Below, piece after piece: positions 17,134-23,154 of a stretch of 26,868 bases of DNA (positions are counted from its first letter, which is position 1; every line of letters starts with the position of its first letter). The position numbers and the translations under genes were made by a program. The DNA is from a virus: positions 1-26,868 of the IMG/VR virus record IMGVR_UViG_3300045996_000283; one strand, given 5' to 3'. Below the pieces are notes generated by a model, which searched no databases, was not told the origin of the DNA, and saw only the letters and a list, made by a program, of their open reading frames with translations.

Positions 17134-18116
17134 TGGCACAGACCACACCACCCACCATCACGCCGGCACCGCAGCCGCCGCAGCGCAACAACCGGGCGAC
17201 GTTCGGAAACTTGCTGGACGCCTTTCTGCTGTGGCTGTTCAGCGTGGTCGCTCAGTTCCAGGCACTGGCCACGAACGTCTACAACAATGCCGTCGATGCG
17301 TTCAGCAGCGCAGAGAAGGCGCACGACGATGCTGAGATCGCTGCCTCCGCAGCCCAGGCGGCAATCTCGGCGGCTAACATCACGCGCTGGGTCAGCGGCA
17401 CGACCTACCAGCAGGATGCGTGCGTCATCAGTCCGGCCGACAACTCAACCTATCGCCGCAAGACGGCTACGGGGGTGAGCACTGTCGACCCATCGGCCGA
17501 CCCGACGAACTGGGCGCCGCCGGTCGTGCGCGGCACGCCTCGGATCATGGTCATCACCACCACGCAGCCGTTCATCGTGCCTGCGGCCGAGTTCGAAGTC
17601 GAGCTGCAGGGTGCGGGTGGCGGCGGGCAGAACGGCGGGCAGCAAGGTGGCGGCGCTGGTGGATACGTACGCAAGCGTTTTGCCGGCGCGACGGTTGGCG
17701 CTACAGCAATGATCACCCTCGGAGCGAAAGGAACGGGGCAGCCGCAGTCTGGCGGTCTCGATACCTCTGCACAATCGTCCAGCTTTGTCCTTGCCGGCTT
17801 TACTCCGCTGACGGCTGGCGGCGGAAGTCGTGGCGGGGCAAACCCTGCTGTGGGTGGAGCCGCTACCGGGGGAGATTTGAATATTCCCGGCGCATACGGG
17901 AGGCCTCCGCACTTCCAGGAAGATGGGAATACCGGCGGGGCTGGCGGGGACTCGCTGTTCGGTCGGTCAAACCCTAACAAGTTCGGCGAAGGATTGCCAT
18001 CAACTGGTTACGGCGCAGGCGGCGCGTCTGGGTCTCAGGTCTATTTCGCGCCGGGACAGTTTACGCCGCATGCCGGCGCTGCAGGCGGCGATGCAGTCTG
18101 CATCATTCGGTACTAA
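17133..18116 (+). CDS. Tail fibre-like protein with glycine-rich tip
   Basis: 327 aa. The N-terminus is Pro-rich (TTPPTITPAPQPPQ), then comes a helical, Ala-rich linker at about residues 25-80, a short carbohydrate-binding-like segment (ITRWVSGTTYQQDACVISPADNSTYRRKT, about 82-110), and a C-terminal 150 residues full of Gly (GGGGQNGGQQGGGAGGY, GGAGGDSLFGRSN) ending GGDAVCIIRY. That ending is typical of glycine-rich receptor-binding tips of phage tail proteins. ATG 17133 shares bases with the previous stop (TAATG). Likely the host-range determinant. It is short for a full fibre, so it may attach through the upstream 303-aa protein. Confidence 0.75.
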   Translation: MAQTTPPTITPAPQPPQRNNRATFGNLLDAFLLWLFSVVAQFQALATNVYNNAVDAFSSAEKAHDDAEIAASAAQAAISAANITRWVSGTTYQQDACVISPADNSTYRRKTATGVSTVDPSADPTNWAPPVVRGTPRIMVITTTQPFIVPAAEFEVELQGAGGGGQNGGQQGGGAGGYVRKRFAGATVGATAMITLGAKGTGQPQSGGLDTSAQSSSFVLAGFTPLTAGGGSRGGANPAVGGAATGGDLNIPGAYGRPPHFQEDGNTGGAGGDSLFGRSNPNKFGEGLPSTGYGAGGASGSQVYFAPGQFTPHAGAAGGDAVCIIRY

Positions 18117-18128
18117 GGAGAGCAGCAC

Positions 18129-18365
18129 ATGGCGATGCCACCCTACACATGCAGCCCTGACGATCCCGTTTTCGAAGACATCGAAATTTGGGACGCGCAG
18201 AACAACATGCACACCATCATCGTTTCCACCGAATGCACCGCCGAGTGGCTGTGCGGCGCCGCGCCGGAGTTCGGCATGTGGGGGCCGCACTACCCGCTGA
18301 CGTGGCGGCACACGCCGCCGCCGGCCGATGAGCCTCCACCAGTTAAGGACCCTGAAGCACCTTGA
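18129..18365 (+). CDS. Small late protein, unknown
   Basis: 78 aa with a strong AAGGAGA upstream of ATG 18129. Visible pattern: an acidic, Trp/His-rich body (PDDPVFEDIEIWDAQNNMHTIIV, WLCGAAPEFGMWGPHYPLTWRH) and a Pro-rich tail (TPPPADEPPPVKDPEAP). No family recognised. It lies between the fibre and the lysis cassette and is closed by a terminator. Position after a receptor-binding protein would suit a fibre chaperone or minor tail protein, but nothing in the sequence shows that. Confidence 0.6.
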   Translation: MAMPPYTCSPDDPVFEDIEIWDAQNNMHTIIVSTECTAEWLCGAAPEFGMWGPHYPLTWRHTPPPADEPPPVKDPEAP

Positions 18366-18374
18366 TGACAACCA

Positions 18375-18399
18375 GCCCGCCACCGAGCGGGCATTTTTT
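18375..18399 (+). terminator. Rho-independent terminator before lysis cassette
   Basis: GCCCGC / GCGGGC, six-base CACCGA loop, then A and six T. It separates the structural operon from the lysis genes. Confidence 0.85.
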
Positions 18400-18528
18400 C
18401 GTCCGGAAAGGTCCTCATGCACCTCAGCCTGATCAACGAACCAGGTCCGCACTATGTGTGCGCCGCATAACGATAAGCCTGCCAAAACCCCGCAGGAATC
18501 CCCGAACGACACCATTGAAAGGGTGCCC

Positions 18529-18717
18529 ATGGATGACCTGACCGTCGCCCTCATGAAAGCATTCGTGCCGCTGGCGACGATCGCAGGCTGGATGGCTCAA
18601 GCGCTGCCGCCCCTAGCCGCGCTGGCCTCGATCCTCTGGATCGGCTACCAGTGGTACCACTCCGAACCAATGAAGCAGCGCCGCCAACGCCGGCGCGCGA
18701 AAGGAAAGCGCACATGA
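18529..18717 (+). CDS. Holin-like small membrane protein
   Basis: 62 aa. One long or two short hydrophobic helices (about residues 10-42, FVPLATIAGWMAQALPPLAALASILWIGYQW) are followed by a strongly basic tail (KQRRQRRRAKGKR), a holin-like layout. I chose ATG 18529 because GAAAGGG lies 5 bases upstream; the frame is open back to ATG 18454, adding a hydrophilic 25-residue leader (PHNDKPAKTPQESPNDT) that could be an alternative, antiholin-type start. It overlaps the next gene by ATGA. Confidence 0.65.
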   Translation: MDDLTVALMKAFVPLATIAGWMAQALPPLAALASILWIGYQWYHSEPMKQRRQRRRAKGKRT

Positions 18718-18923
18718 ACTTTATCGACGACGCGAAGCGGCAGTTCCCCAAGTTGTGGAGCGTCCGCTTTGCCCTTCTGGCCGCTGCAGCATCTGGTATC
18801 GAGACAGCCATGCACCTGTACGCCACCGGCACGGCGCCGCTGCTGGTTATCGCCGCCGGCCTGTCGTCGCTCGGCGCAGCAATCGCCCGGGTGATCGCCC
18901 AGCCATCGCTGGAGCAGCCATGA
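18714..18923 (+). CDS. Holin candidate
   Basis: 69 aa. The N-terminus FIDDAKRQFPKLWSVRFALLAAAASGIETA followed by PLLVIAAGLSSLGAAIARVIAQ is the layout of a small phage holin family in proteobacteria (W-S-V-R at the membrane entry, then two helices, then A-R-V-I-A-Q). AAGGAAAG precedes ATG 18714. It is coupled by ATGA at both ends to the upstream membrane protein and the lysozyme. It likely forms the membrane lesion that triggers lysis. Confidence 0.75.
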   Translation: MNFIDDAKRQFPKLWSVRFALLAAAASGIETAMHLYATGTAPLLVIAAGLSSLGAAIARVIAQPSLEQP

Positions 18924-19426
18924 GCCGGGCCCGCATCGCAGTGGGCAGCCTGGCACTGAGCGCCGCCGCGTTCGTCGGCCTGGTCACGCATGAGTCGTAC
19001 ACCGACCGCGCTGTGATCCCGACGAAGAACGATCGGCCCACCGTAGGGTTCGGATCGACCTTCGATGAGCAGGGGCGGCCCGTGAAGATGGGGGACACCA
19101 TCACGCCGGTTCGCGCGGTCCAGCGCGCCGCAGCGCACATCTCCAAGGAAGAGGCAGCATTCCGCGCTTCAATCCCGGGCGTGGCACTGCACCAGGTGGA
19201 GTACGACGTCTACATGGACTGGGTCTACCAATACGGTACCGGCGCCTGGCGCGCGTCCTCGATGCGCCGTGAGCTGCAGGCGGGCCGATACCGCGAAGCC
19301 TGCAGCTCGCTGCTGCTCTACAAGAAGTCCGGCGGATATGACTGCTCGGTTCCGGGCAATCGCATCTGTGCGGGCGTCTGGACCCGCCAGAAAGAACGCT
19401 TCTCCAAATGCATGGAGGCGCAATGA
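18920..19426 (+). CDS. Endolysin, GH24 lysozyme
   Basis: 168 aa, cleaves the glycan chains of peptidoglycan. The catalytic set is E25 (HESYTD), D38 and T41 (NDRPTVGFGST), the arrangement seen in BcepMu-like phage lysozymes, where the Asp-to-Thr distance is short. GDTITPVRAVQRA, WVYQYGTGAW and SLLLYKKSGG are family segments. Residues 3-23 form a weakly hydrophobic, Ala/Gly-rich segment without a typical cleavage site, suggesting a SAR-type (signal-arrest-release) endolysin; this is inference. Six Cys are absent; only three or four Cys are in the C-terminal part. Coupled by ATGA to both neighbours. Confidence 0.9.
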   Translation: MSRARIAVGSLALSAAAFVGLVTHESYTDRAVIPTKNDRPTVGFGSTFDEQGRPVKMGDTITPVRAVQRAAAHISKEEAAFRASIPGVALHQVEYDVYMDWVYQYGTGAWRASSMRRELQAGRYREACSSLLLYKKSGGYDCSVPGNRICAGVWTRQKERFSKCMEAQ

Positions 19427-19569
19427 GGGGCTGGGACATCGCATGGATCGCCATCGGCTATCTCTCTGCGGCATTCGTAGGCGCAGTCTTCGGCGCGATC
19501 GCCGGCGGCTACGCCATCATCAAAGTGCTTTTCAAGATGCACGAGAACTCACTGCCACCGAAAGGCTGA
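19423..19569 (+). CDS. Third small membrane protein of the lysis cassette
   Basis: 48 aa (MRGWDIAWIAIGYLSAAFVG... ending NSLPPKG). It has one long hydrophobic segment, about residues 7-37, ending in IIKVLFK. GGAGG lies 4 bases before the ATG and the start overlaps the lysozyme stop (ATGA). It is short but well placed between lysozyme and Rz. It may be an antiholin or extra holin; no family recognised. Confidence 0.6.
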   Translation: MRGWDIAWIAIGYLSAAFVGAVFGAIAGGYAIIKVLFKMHENSLPPKG

Positions 19570-19571
19570 CC

Positions 19572-19964
19572 ATGCTTCCCGTTCCGAGTTTCCCGGTCAC
19601 GGCTGGGGTCAAGATCGCCGCTAGCTTCGCTCTGGCCGTCGGTCTGTTCATTGCTGGATGGCTGGCCAACGGATGGCGGCTCGGAGCAGAGCTGGCAGAC
19701 GTACGGGCCGAACATGCCGGCCAGGTTGCCATCCAGGCGACGGCGGCGCTCAGCACCATGAAGGCCGACGCCGACGCCATTCACGCGGCAGCCCAGCAGC
19801 TCGGCGCCATCGAAATCACGCTCGGTCCGAAGATCGACGCGCTCAAGAAGGAGATCAGAAATGCGAAGCCTTTGCCTGCTGGTTGCGTCCCTGACGCTGG
19901 CCGCGTGCGCAACCTCGACGCCGCAATCGACGCCGCCAACGCCGCGGCCGCAACTCGACAGTAA
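19572..19964 (+). CDS. Rz: i-spanin (Rz-like)
   Basis: 130 aa, inner-membrane spanin subunit. An N-terminal anchor (about residues 10-33, VTAGVKIAASFALAVGLFIAGWLA) is followed by a periplasmic helical part rich in Ala, Glu, Asp and Lys (ADVRAEHAGQVAIQATAALS, ALKKEIRNA) and a C-terminal AAIDAANAAAA. AAAGG precedes ATG 19572. The gene for Rz1 starts inside its end, in another frame (104-base overlap), the classic spanin arrangement. The pair fuses inner and outer membranes at the last lysis step. Confidence 0.85.
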   Translation: MLPVPSFPVTAGVKIAASFALAVGLFIAGWLANGWRLGAELADVRAEHAGQVAIQATAALSTMKADADAIHAAAQQLGAIEITLGPKIDALKKEIRNAKPLPAGCVPDAGRVRNLDAAIDAANAAAATRQ

Positions 19965-20106
19965 GCTGGCAGAGCCTTGCCCGGCGATCGGCAAGCCTGA
20001 AGCGGCCGACTACGATATCTGGTTGCTGTGGGCGCTGGATCTGCTCGAGCAGTACGGCGCCTGCGCGGCGAAACACGCTAAGACGGTTCAGGCCTGGCCG
20101 AAATGA
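19861..20106 (+). CDS. Rz1: o-spanin lipoprotein (Rz1-like)
   Basis: 81 aa. A signal peptide MRSLCLLVASLTLAAC with lipobox LAAC would give a mature lipoprotein beginning at C16. The mature part starts Pro-rich (STPQSTPPTPRPQ), as in Rz1 proteins, then has a conserved-looking WLLWALDLLEQYGACAAKHAK. A strong AAGGAG is 7 bases before ATG 19861. It overlaps the Rz gene out of frame. The mature protein is longer than lambda Rz1 (40 aa) and more like the longer o-spanins. Confidence 0.88.
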   Translation: MRSLCLLVASLTLAACATSTPQSTPPTPRPQLDSKLAEPCPAIGKPEAADYDIWLLWALDLLEQYGACAAKHAKTVQAWPK

Positions 20107-20115
20107 CGGCTGCTA

Positions 20116-20135
20116 TACTGTATGCATGTACAGTA
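20116..20135 (+). promoter_or_regulatory. LexA (SOS) box overlapping a promoter and start codon
   Basis: Seven-base arms TACTGTA and TACAGTA separated by six bases give CTGT-N8-ACAG, the beta/gamma-proteobacterial LexA operator. A -10-like TATACT (20114-20119) overlaps its left arm. No clear -35 is seen. The ATG at 20126 lies inside the box. Confidence 0.8.
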
Positions 20136-20470
20136 AAGTTAAAATCCTTCGGCGCAATGGGGAGCGCCGGCCGGACCGGGAGATAGCGTCTGATCCGGGT
20201 ATCGTCGGCCACATCTCCATGTGCGTGATCGTCAACTACACTGTTTTGAAGATCTTTGCGCCTGGTGGAACCGGCGGCCGGGCGCCGCTGGTACCCGAGC
20301 TATTCCGCGCGCACTGCACGACCATCGAAGGCGCCCGCATGCTCTTCCGTGGATTTAACCGGATCGGAAATCAGGACGACGAGAATGCGCCAGTGGTGCG
20401 TCAGGAGTGGGCCGTTGAGATCATGGTCGAGCAGCCCGAGCGTATTGCTCAGCCGACAAACCGGCTGTGA
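20126..20470 (+). CDS. SOS-controlled protein of unknown function
   Basis: 114 aa, not recognised. The N-terminus is basic (MYSKVKILRRNGERRPDRE), then comes a hydrophobic strand (CVIVNYTVLKIFA), a Gly-rich bend, and a beta-rich end (ARMLFRGFNRIGNQ, QEWAVEIMVEQP). The ATG at 20126 is inside the SOS box and about 7 bases after the TATACT hexamer, so the mRNA may start at the ATG with no leader; no ribosome site exists upstream. An internal ATG at 20219 is an alternative start. Its stop at 20470 abuts the stop of the opposite-strand gene. Likely a lysogenic accessory (moron) gene or an SOS-timed phage factor. Confidence 0.65.
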   Translation: MYSKVKILRRNGERRPDREIASDPGIVGHISMCVIVNYTVLKIFAPGGTGGRAPLVPELFRAHCTTIEGARMLFRGFNRIGNQDDENAPVVRQEWAVEIMVEQPERIAQPTNRL

Positions 20471-20650
20471 TTAGAACTGCCTGCGCTCATGGTGCGGCGC
20501 CGCCAGAACCCGGTCGGTGACGGCCGGCGGCACTTGGCGCATGTTGAGGAATGCGCGCGCGGCGTCGTCTCCAAAAGCTCGCTGCATGGCGATTGCTTCT
20601 CTGACCTGCTGGGCGGTTTGCGTGTCGTGGCGAGGGGAGTGAGGGGGCAT
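20471..20650 (-). CDS. Small basic protein, unknown
   Basis: 59 aa from ATG 20650, with GGAG five bases upstream. Pattern: TQTAQQVREAIAMQRAFGDDAARAFLNMRQVPPAVTDRVLAAPHHERRQF, helical with R-x-F-L-x-M. Similar small proteins are common in Burkholderiales as I recall them; function unknown. A weak -10 (TATAAC, 20678-20673 on this strand) and a -35-like TTGCAG (20699-20694), spacing 15, are a possible promoter. Convergent with the SOS gene, stops touching. Longer in-frame start at 20686 has no ribosome site. Confidence 0.6.
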   Translation of the reverse strand: MPPHSPRHDTQTAQQVREAIAMQRAFGDDAARAFLNMRQVPPAVTDRVLAAPHHERRQF

Positions 20651-20872
20651 GGAGGCTCCGAGTAAAACCGACGTTATAGCACGCATCGGCGCCCTGCAAA
20701 AACTGCGCTATTCGACAGAAGCGACTCCAATCAATACAGGCACTTAACGCAGCGGCCCGGCGGAACCAATAGCGCAGCTCGCGGTCTGCAAGCTACTGAT
20801 TCCAATCACGATATTGCTGAGCGGCGGTCTGACTTCTAAGCAGATGCTCCGATCTGGTGAAGCTGTCCGCGC

Positions 20873-20884
20873 GTTCCGCAATTC
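20873..20884 (+). repeat. Arm-type repeat, copy 1
   Basis: GTTCCGCAATTC, identical to the copy at 21097-21108. It lies about 110 bases left of the tRNA-derived core and is a candidate P-arm integrase site. Confidence 0.5.
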
Positions 20885-20984
20885 AATCCATCGCCCGCGT
20901 TTTCCCAGCGGAGCAGCGTCACTGGTCCGGCTGAATTGAGGAACGGTTTTGTAGAGCAAGTCCTTGATTTCGCTCAGTGTTCCT

Positions 20985-21034
20985 GTGGACTCATAATCCG
21001 TTGGTGCCCGGTTCGACTCCGGGGAGGCCTACCA
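20985..21034 (+). other. attP core: 3' half of a CAT-anticodon tRNA
   Basis: The sequence matches a tRNA from the anticodon stem to the 3' CCA: anticodon loop CTCATAA (anticodon CAT, 20992-20994), TGGTG variable loop, T-stem CCCGG/CCGGG with TTCGACT loop (21007-21023), 3' acceptor strand GAGGCCT, discriminator A and CCA (21032-21034). No matching D-arm is visible upstream. This is the segment a phage carries to rebuild a host tRNA-Met or tRNA-Ile2 on integration. The integrase gene lies next to the 3' side, as expected. Confidence 0.8.
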
Positions 21035-21091
21035 AATAAATCCCTGTAGATTCAAACGGTTAGCGCCGATTCTGCCGCGATTTTCCGAACT

Positions 21092-21113
21092 GCCGAGTTC
21101 CGCAATTCTCGGC
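21092..21113 (-). terminator. Hairpin downstream of integrase
   Basis: GCCGAG / CTCGGC with a ten-base loop, 20 bases past the integrase stop. No T-run follows on the minus strand, so termination is weak or the stem has another role. The loop contains one GTTCCGCAATTC repeat. Confidence 0.3.
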
Positions 21114-21124
21114 ATGTTCCGCAA
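21097..21124 (+). repeat. Arm-type repeats, copies 2 and 3
   Basis: GTTCCGCAATTC at 21097-21108 and GTTCCGCAA at 21116-21124, same orientation, 19 bases apart. They are candidate P'-arm sites between the core and the integrase gene. A degenerate TTTCCGAA is at 21082-21089. Confidence 0.5.
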
Positions 21125-21132
21125 AATCCCCG

Positions 21133-22242
21133 TTACCTGGTCGGCTTGACCAGCTTGCCCCGGCGGTGGCGCACGTACTTCAGGGTCATGCTTTGAGTCG
21201 CATGTCCGAGCTGATCCTGCGCGCCCTGCATGCCGGCAGCCTCTTCCTTGTCGGTACCGGCCTTCGCGCGAAGGTCGCGGATCTGATATTCCTTGATCGA
21301 CGCTGCCAAGTCAGGCCGCGCGGCTGCCGCCGCTTTTCTGGCGCGGTCGAAAGCCCGACGGACTTCGCCCTCACTGATCGGATAGCCGTCGTCGTTGTTG
21401 AGCAACATGAGGCTTTTCGACGGGCGCCTGGCAATGGCCGCCAGCAATTCAGCCAAGGCGCCTTCATTGGCCAGGCGCAGTCGCTTCCCAGTTTTGTTCT
21501 GCTCGACCGCGATCCATCCATCCTTGATGTCAGACTTCGTGATTTTCCTAACGTCGGCCGGTCGCTGACCTGTCAAATATGCGAGGTCCAGCACATCGCG
21601 CAAAGCCGGTTCGGCATGCTCCCAAACCACCTGGTAGACCTCGTCCTCGACGTACACATCCCGCCCGCTTTCGCTGTGTCCACGGATGCCGGCGCACGGA
21701 TTCGTCATCCGTGTCAGGCCTGCTTGGCGGGCGAAGTTCCAGATATGGGAGAACAGGGCCTTCTCACGATTCGCACGCACGTGCCCAAGGTCGGGCTTTA
21801 CCTCAAGCGGTGCCTTCTTTTCTTGGACCCGCTTGGCGTTCTTGAGCCGCGCCTGCTCGACCGCTTCCTTTACCCGCCATGCCAGGTACTGACCCACATG
21901 AACCGGCTCGATATCGTCGAGTGCGATCGGCGGGTCGTCGTAGAAGCGGTACAGCCAGGCCAGCTCGGCCAGATTGTCCTTCTGAGTCCGCGGCGCTTTC
22001 GTCGGCAATACTTCCTTCAGATAGCGCTCGGCAGCCATCCGGAAGGTAACCCTAGGCGCCGAATCCTCATCCTTTATTGTCAGCTCCGCCCATTTGCGAA
22101 CAGCTTCCACATAGTCCTGGCCCAGCGAGATCTCGCGCCGCGGCGATTCGCCTGTGTCGAGGTAGTAATACACCTTGTCCCGGCGGTAGCGCGCGCGCAT
22201 ACCGGTCGGGAGATTCTTATTCCTGGTTGGTTGACGGCCCAT
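21133..22242 (-). CDS. int: Tyrosine recombinase (integrase)
   Basis: 369 aa, catalyses integration and excision at the neighbouring att site. The N-terminal 40 residues (MGRQPTRNKNLPTGMRARYRRDKVYYYLDTG) are a lambda-Int-type arm-binding domain, about 65-180 the core-binding SAM-like domain, and 195-369 the catalytic domain. Catalytic residues visible: R227 (TGQRPADV), R325 in RDLRAK, H347 (QLGHATQ), Y356 (KYVRHRRG). The usual first His of the H-x-x-R box is Arg (R322), as in a known subgroup of these integrases. ATG 22242 shares a base with the stop of the DUF4224 gene (TAATG). It is the last gene of a long minus-strand operon. Confidence 0.95.
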   Translation of the reverse strand: MGRQPTRNKNLPTGMRARYRRDKVYYYLDTGESPRREISLGQDYVEAVRKWAELTIKDEDSAPRVTFRMAAERYLKEVLPTKAPRTQKDNLAELAWLYRFYDDPPIALDDIEPVHVGQYLAWRVKEAVEQARLKNAKRVQEKKAPLEVKPDLGHVRANREKALFSHIWNFARQAGLTRMTNPCAGIRGHSESGRDVYVEDEVYQVVWEHAEPALRDVLDLAYLTGQRPADVRKITKSDIKDGWIAVEQNKTGKRLRLANEGALAELLAAIARRPSKSLMLLNNDDGYPISEGEVRRAFDRARKAAAAARPDLAASIKEYQIRDLRAKAGTDKEEAAGMQGAQDQLGHATQSMTLKYVRHRRGKLVKPTR

Positions 22243-22463
22243 TACTTCCCACGCAATACGTTCGGTACCCAGCGCTTCTTCTCGGCCGGCGCCGCTGGTG
22301 TGTTCGCGCCCTTGTCGATCACCGAGCGGGTGACGACGGCCCGGCCGATCGCGTTCACAAAGAATGGGAGCCCCATCTTTCGCAGCGCCTCGATCTGTTT
22401 GGACTTGATTTTACGTCCCGTCAACTCGGCGATCTCATCGTCATTCAAGAACGTCGCACTCAT
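22242..22463 (-). CDS. DUF4224 protein
   Basis: 73 aa. The DUF4224 pattern fills the N-terminal half: FLNDDEIAELTGRKIKSKQIEALRKMGLPFFVNAIGRAVVTRSVI. Members commonly lie directly upstream of phage integrases; a DNA-binding or recombination-directionality role is often supposed but is not shown here. I chose ATG 22463, with GAGG about 6 bases upstream, over TTG 22484. It is coupled to the upstream 55-aa gene (ATGA) and the downstream integrase (TAATG), so the three are expressed together. Confidence 0.88.
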   Translation of the reverse strand: MSATFLNDDEIAELTGRKIKSKQIEALRKMGLPFFVNAIGRAVVTRSVIDKGANTPAAPAEKKRWVPNVLRGK

Positions 22464-22627
22464 TTCCGCCCTCTCTTTTCCCAATCCTTACAATACTGCG
22501 CTCCCTTGGTGCACTGTCCTGGCTGGCAGTCGCACCGCTGTTCCTTGCGCTTGAAGATGGCGTCGAAGCGATCGCCGAACTGCTCGCGCGGGACGGATAG
22601 CGGGCGTGGTGTGCTTCCTTTGCTCAT
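22460..22627 (-). CDS. Small Cys-rich protein
   Basis: 55 aa (MSKGSTPRPLSVPREQFGDRF... ending KDWEKRGRK). Four Cys in CDCQPGQCTKGAQYC could bind one metal ion. Basic overall. It is coupled by ATGA overlap at both ends, between the Dam-type methyltransferase and DUF4224 genes, which is the main support. Function unknown. Confidence 0.7.
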   Translation of the reverse strand: MSKGSTPRPLSVPREQFGDRFDAIFKRKEQRCDCQPGQCTKGAQYCKDWEKRGRK

Positions 22628-23154
22628 GGCGTCCTCTCATTGGTGGTAGCGGCAGCGCGGACTGCGCTCCGGCTGGTGATTGGCAGCAGCACGCCGAGAC
22701 CACTTGCCGATAGTGCCGCGACGTTCGCCACGCCATACGCGACGAGGCAGATCGGCGCCCCGGAATTGAAGCTGGCCCGCGATCCGTCCACACGGTGGAA
22801 GTGCGGCCGGCCCTTGATGAACAGCACGGCATCGGCGGCGCCCCACACGCATTCGTAGAACATTTCGGTTTCGGTGCGCGCTGGGATCAGTGCGATTCCG
22901 TTGCCGTGCGCTGCCATGCGGCGCAGCCACTTGACCGCCTCACGGCCGAAAGGCGGGTTGCACCACACGCGGCCCTCCCAGCGCTGCGCCAGGCCGTCGT
23001 CCAGCACATGGAAGTGCTGCGCGGCGGTCGGCCATGGGCGATTGATGGGAGAGCAAGGGTCGAGATCGAAGGCGCCGAGCGACTGGATGATCTCCGGTGG
23101 TGTCAACCACTCGTCGTTGCCCATCACGGGCGATTGGTGTCCGGACAAGCTCAT
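22624..23154 (-). CDS. dam: DNA N6-adenine methyltransferase (phage Dam type)
   Basis: 176 aa, phage Dam (TIGR01712/PF05869) layout: DEWLTPPEIIQSLGAFDLDPCSP at the start, the catalytic motif NPPFG (N66-F69, the D/N-P-P-Y/F box), then GNGIALIPARTETEMFYECVW and a VLFIKGRPHFHRVDG segment. It likely methylates adenine in phage DNA and so protects against host restriction; the target (often GATC) cannot be read from the sequence. ATG 23154 has AAGGAG upstream; the frame is open further but the upstream part is the 3' end of the neighbouring gene. Coupled on both sides by ATGA. Confidence 0.9.
   Translation of the reverse strand: MSLSGHQSPVMGNDEWLTPPEIIQSLGAFDLDPCSPINRPWPTAAQHFHVLDDGLAQRWEGRVWCNPPFGREAVKWLRRMAAHGNGIALIPARTETEMFYECVWGAADAVLFIKGRPHFHRVDGSRASFNSGAPICLVAYGVANVAALSASGLGVLLPITSRSAVRAAATTNERTP

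Larger units (their letters stand above)
20651..21132. other. Non-coding intergenic region with attP
   Basis: No gene is supported across this 480-base stretch. It holds a possible promoter for the small minus-strand gene (20673-20699), a tRNA-derived segment (20985-21034), three GTTCCGCAA repeats and a hairpin near the integrase stop. Together these make up a phage attachment region. Confidence 0.7.

Noticed and set aside
17580-18110. Repetitive GGC/GGT-rich DNA
   Set aside because: Explained by the glycine-rich tip of the fibre protein, not by a DNA repeat array.
18417-18470. 17-codon frame MHLSLINEPGPHYVCAA with a GGAAAGG site upstream
   Set aside because: Too short to support; could be a leader peptide for the holin-like gene, but nothing else points to it.
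20744-20959. 71-aa minus-strand frame in the attP region
   Set aside because: TTG start without a ribosome site, and it covers the candidate arm repeat; composition is not like the neighbouring genes.
20968-20984. GCTCAGTG as a tRNA D-arm
   Set aside because: It does not sit at the normal distance from the acceptor end and has no partner strand for a D-stem.
21166-22554. 462-aa plus-strand frame opposite the integrase
   Set aside because: The integrase on the other strand has clear catalytic residues; this frame has no family pattern.
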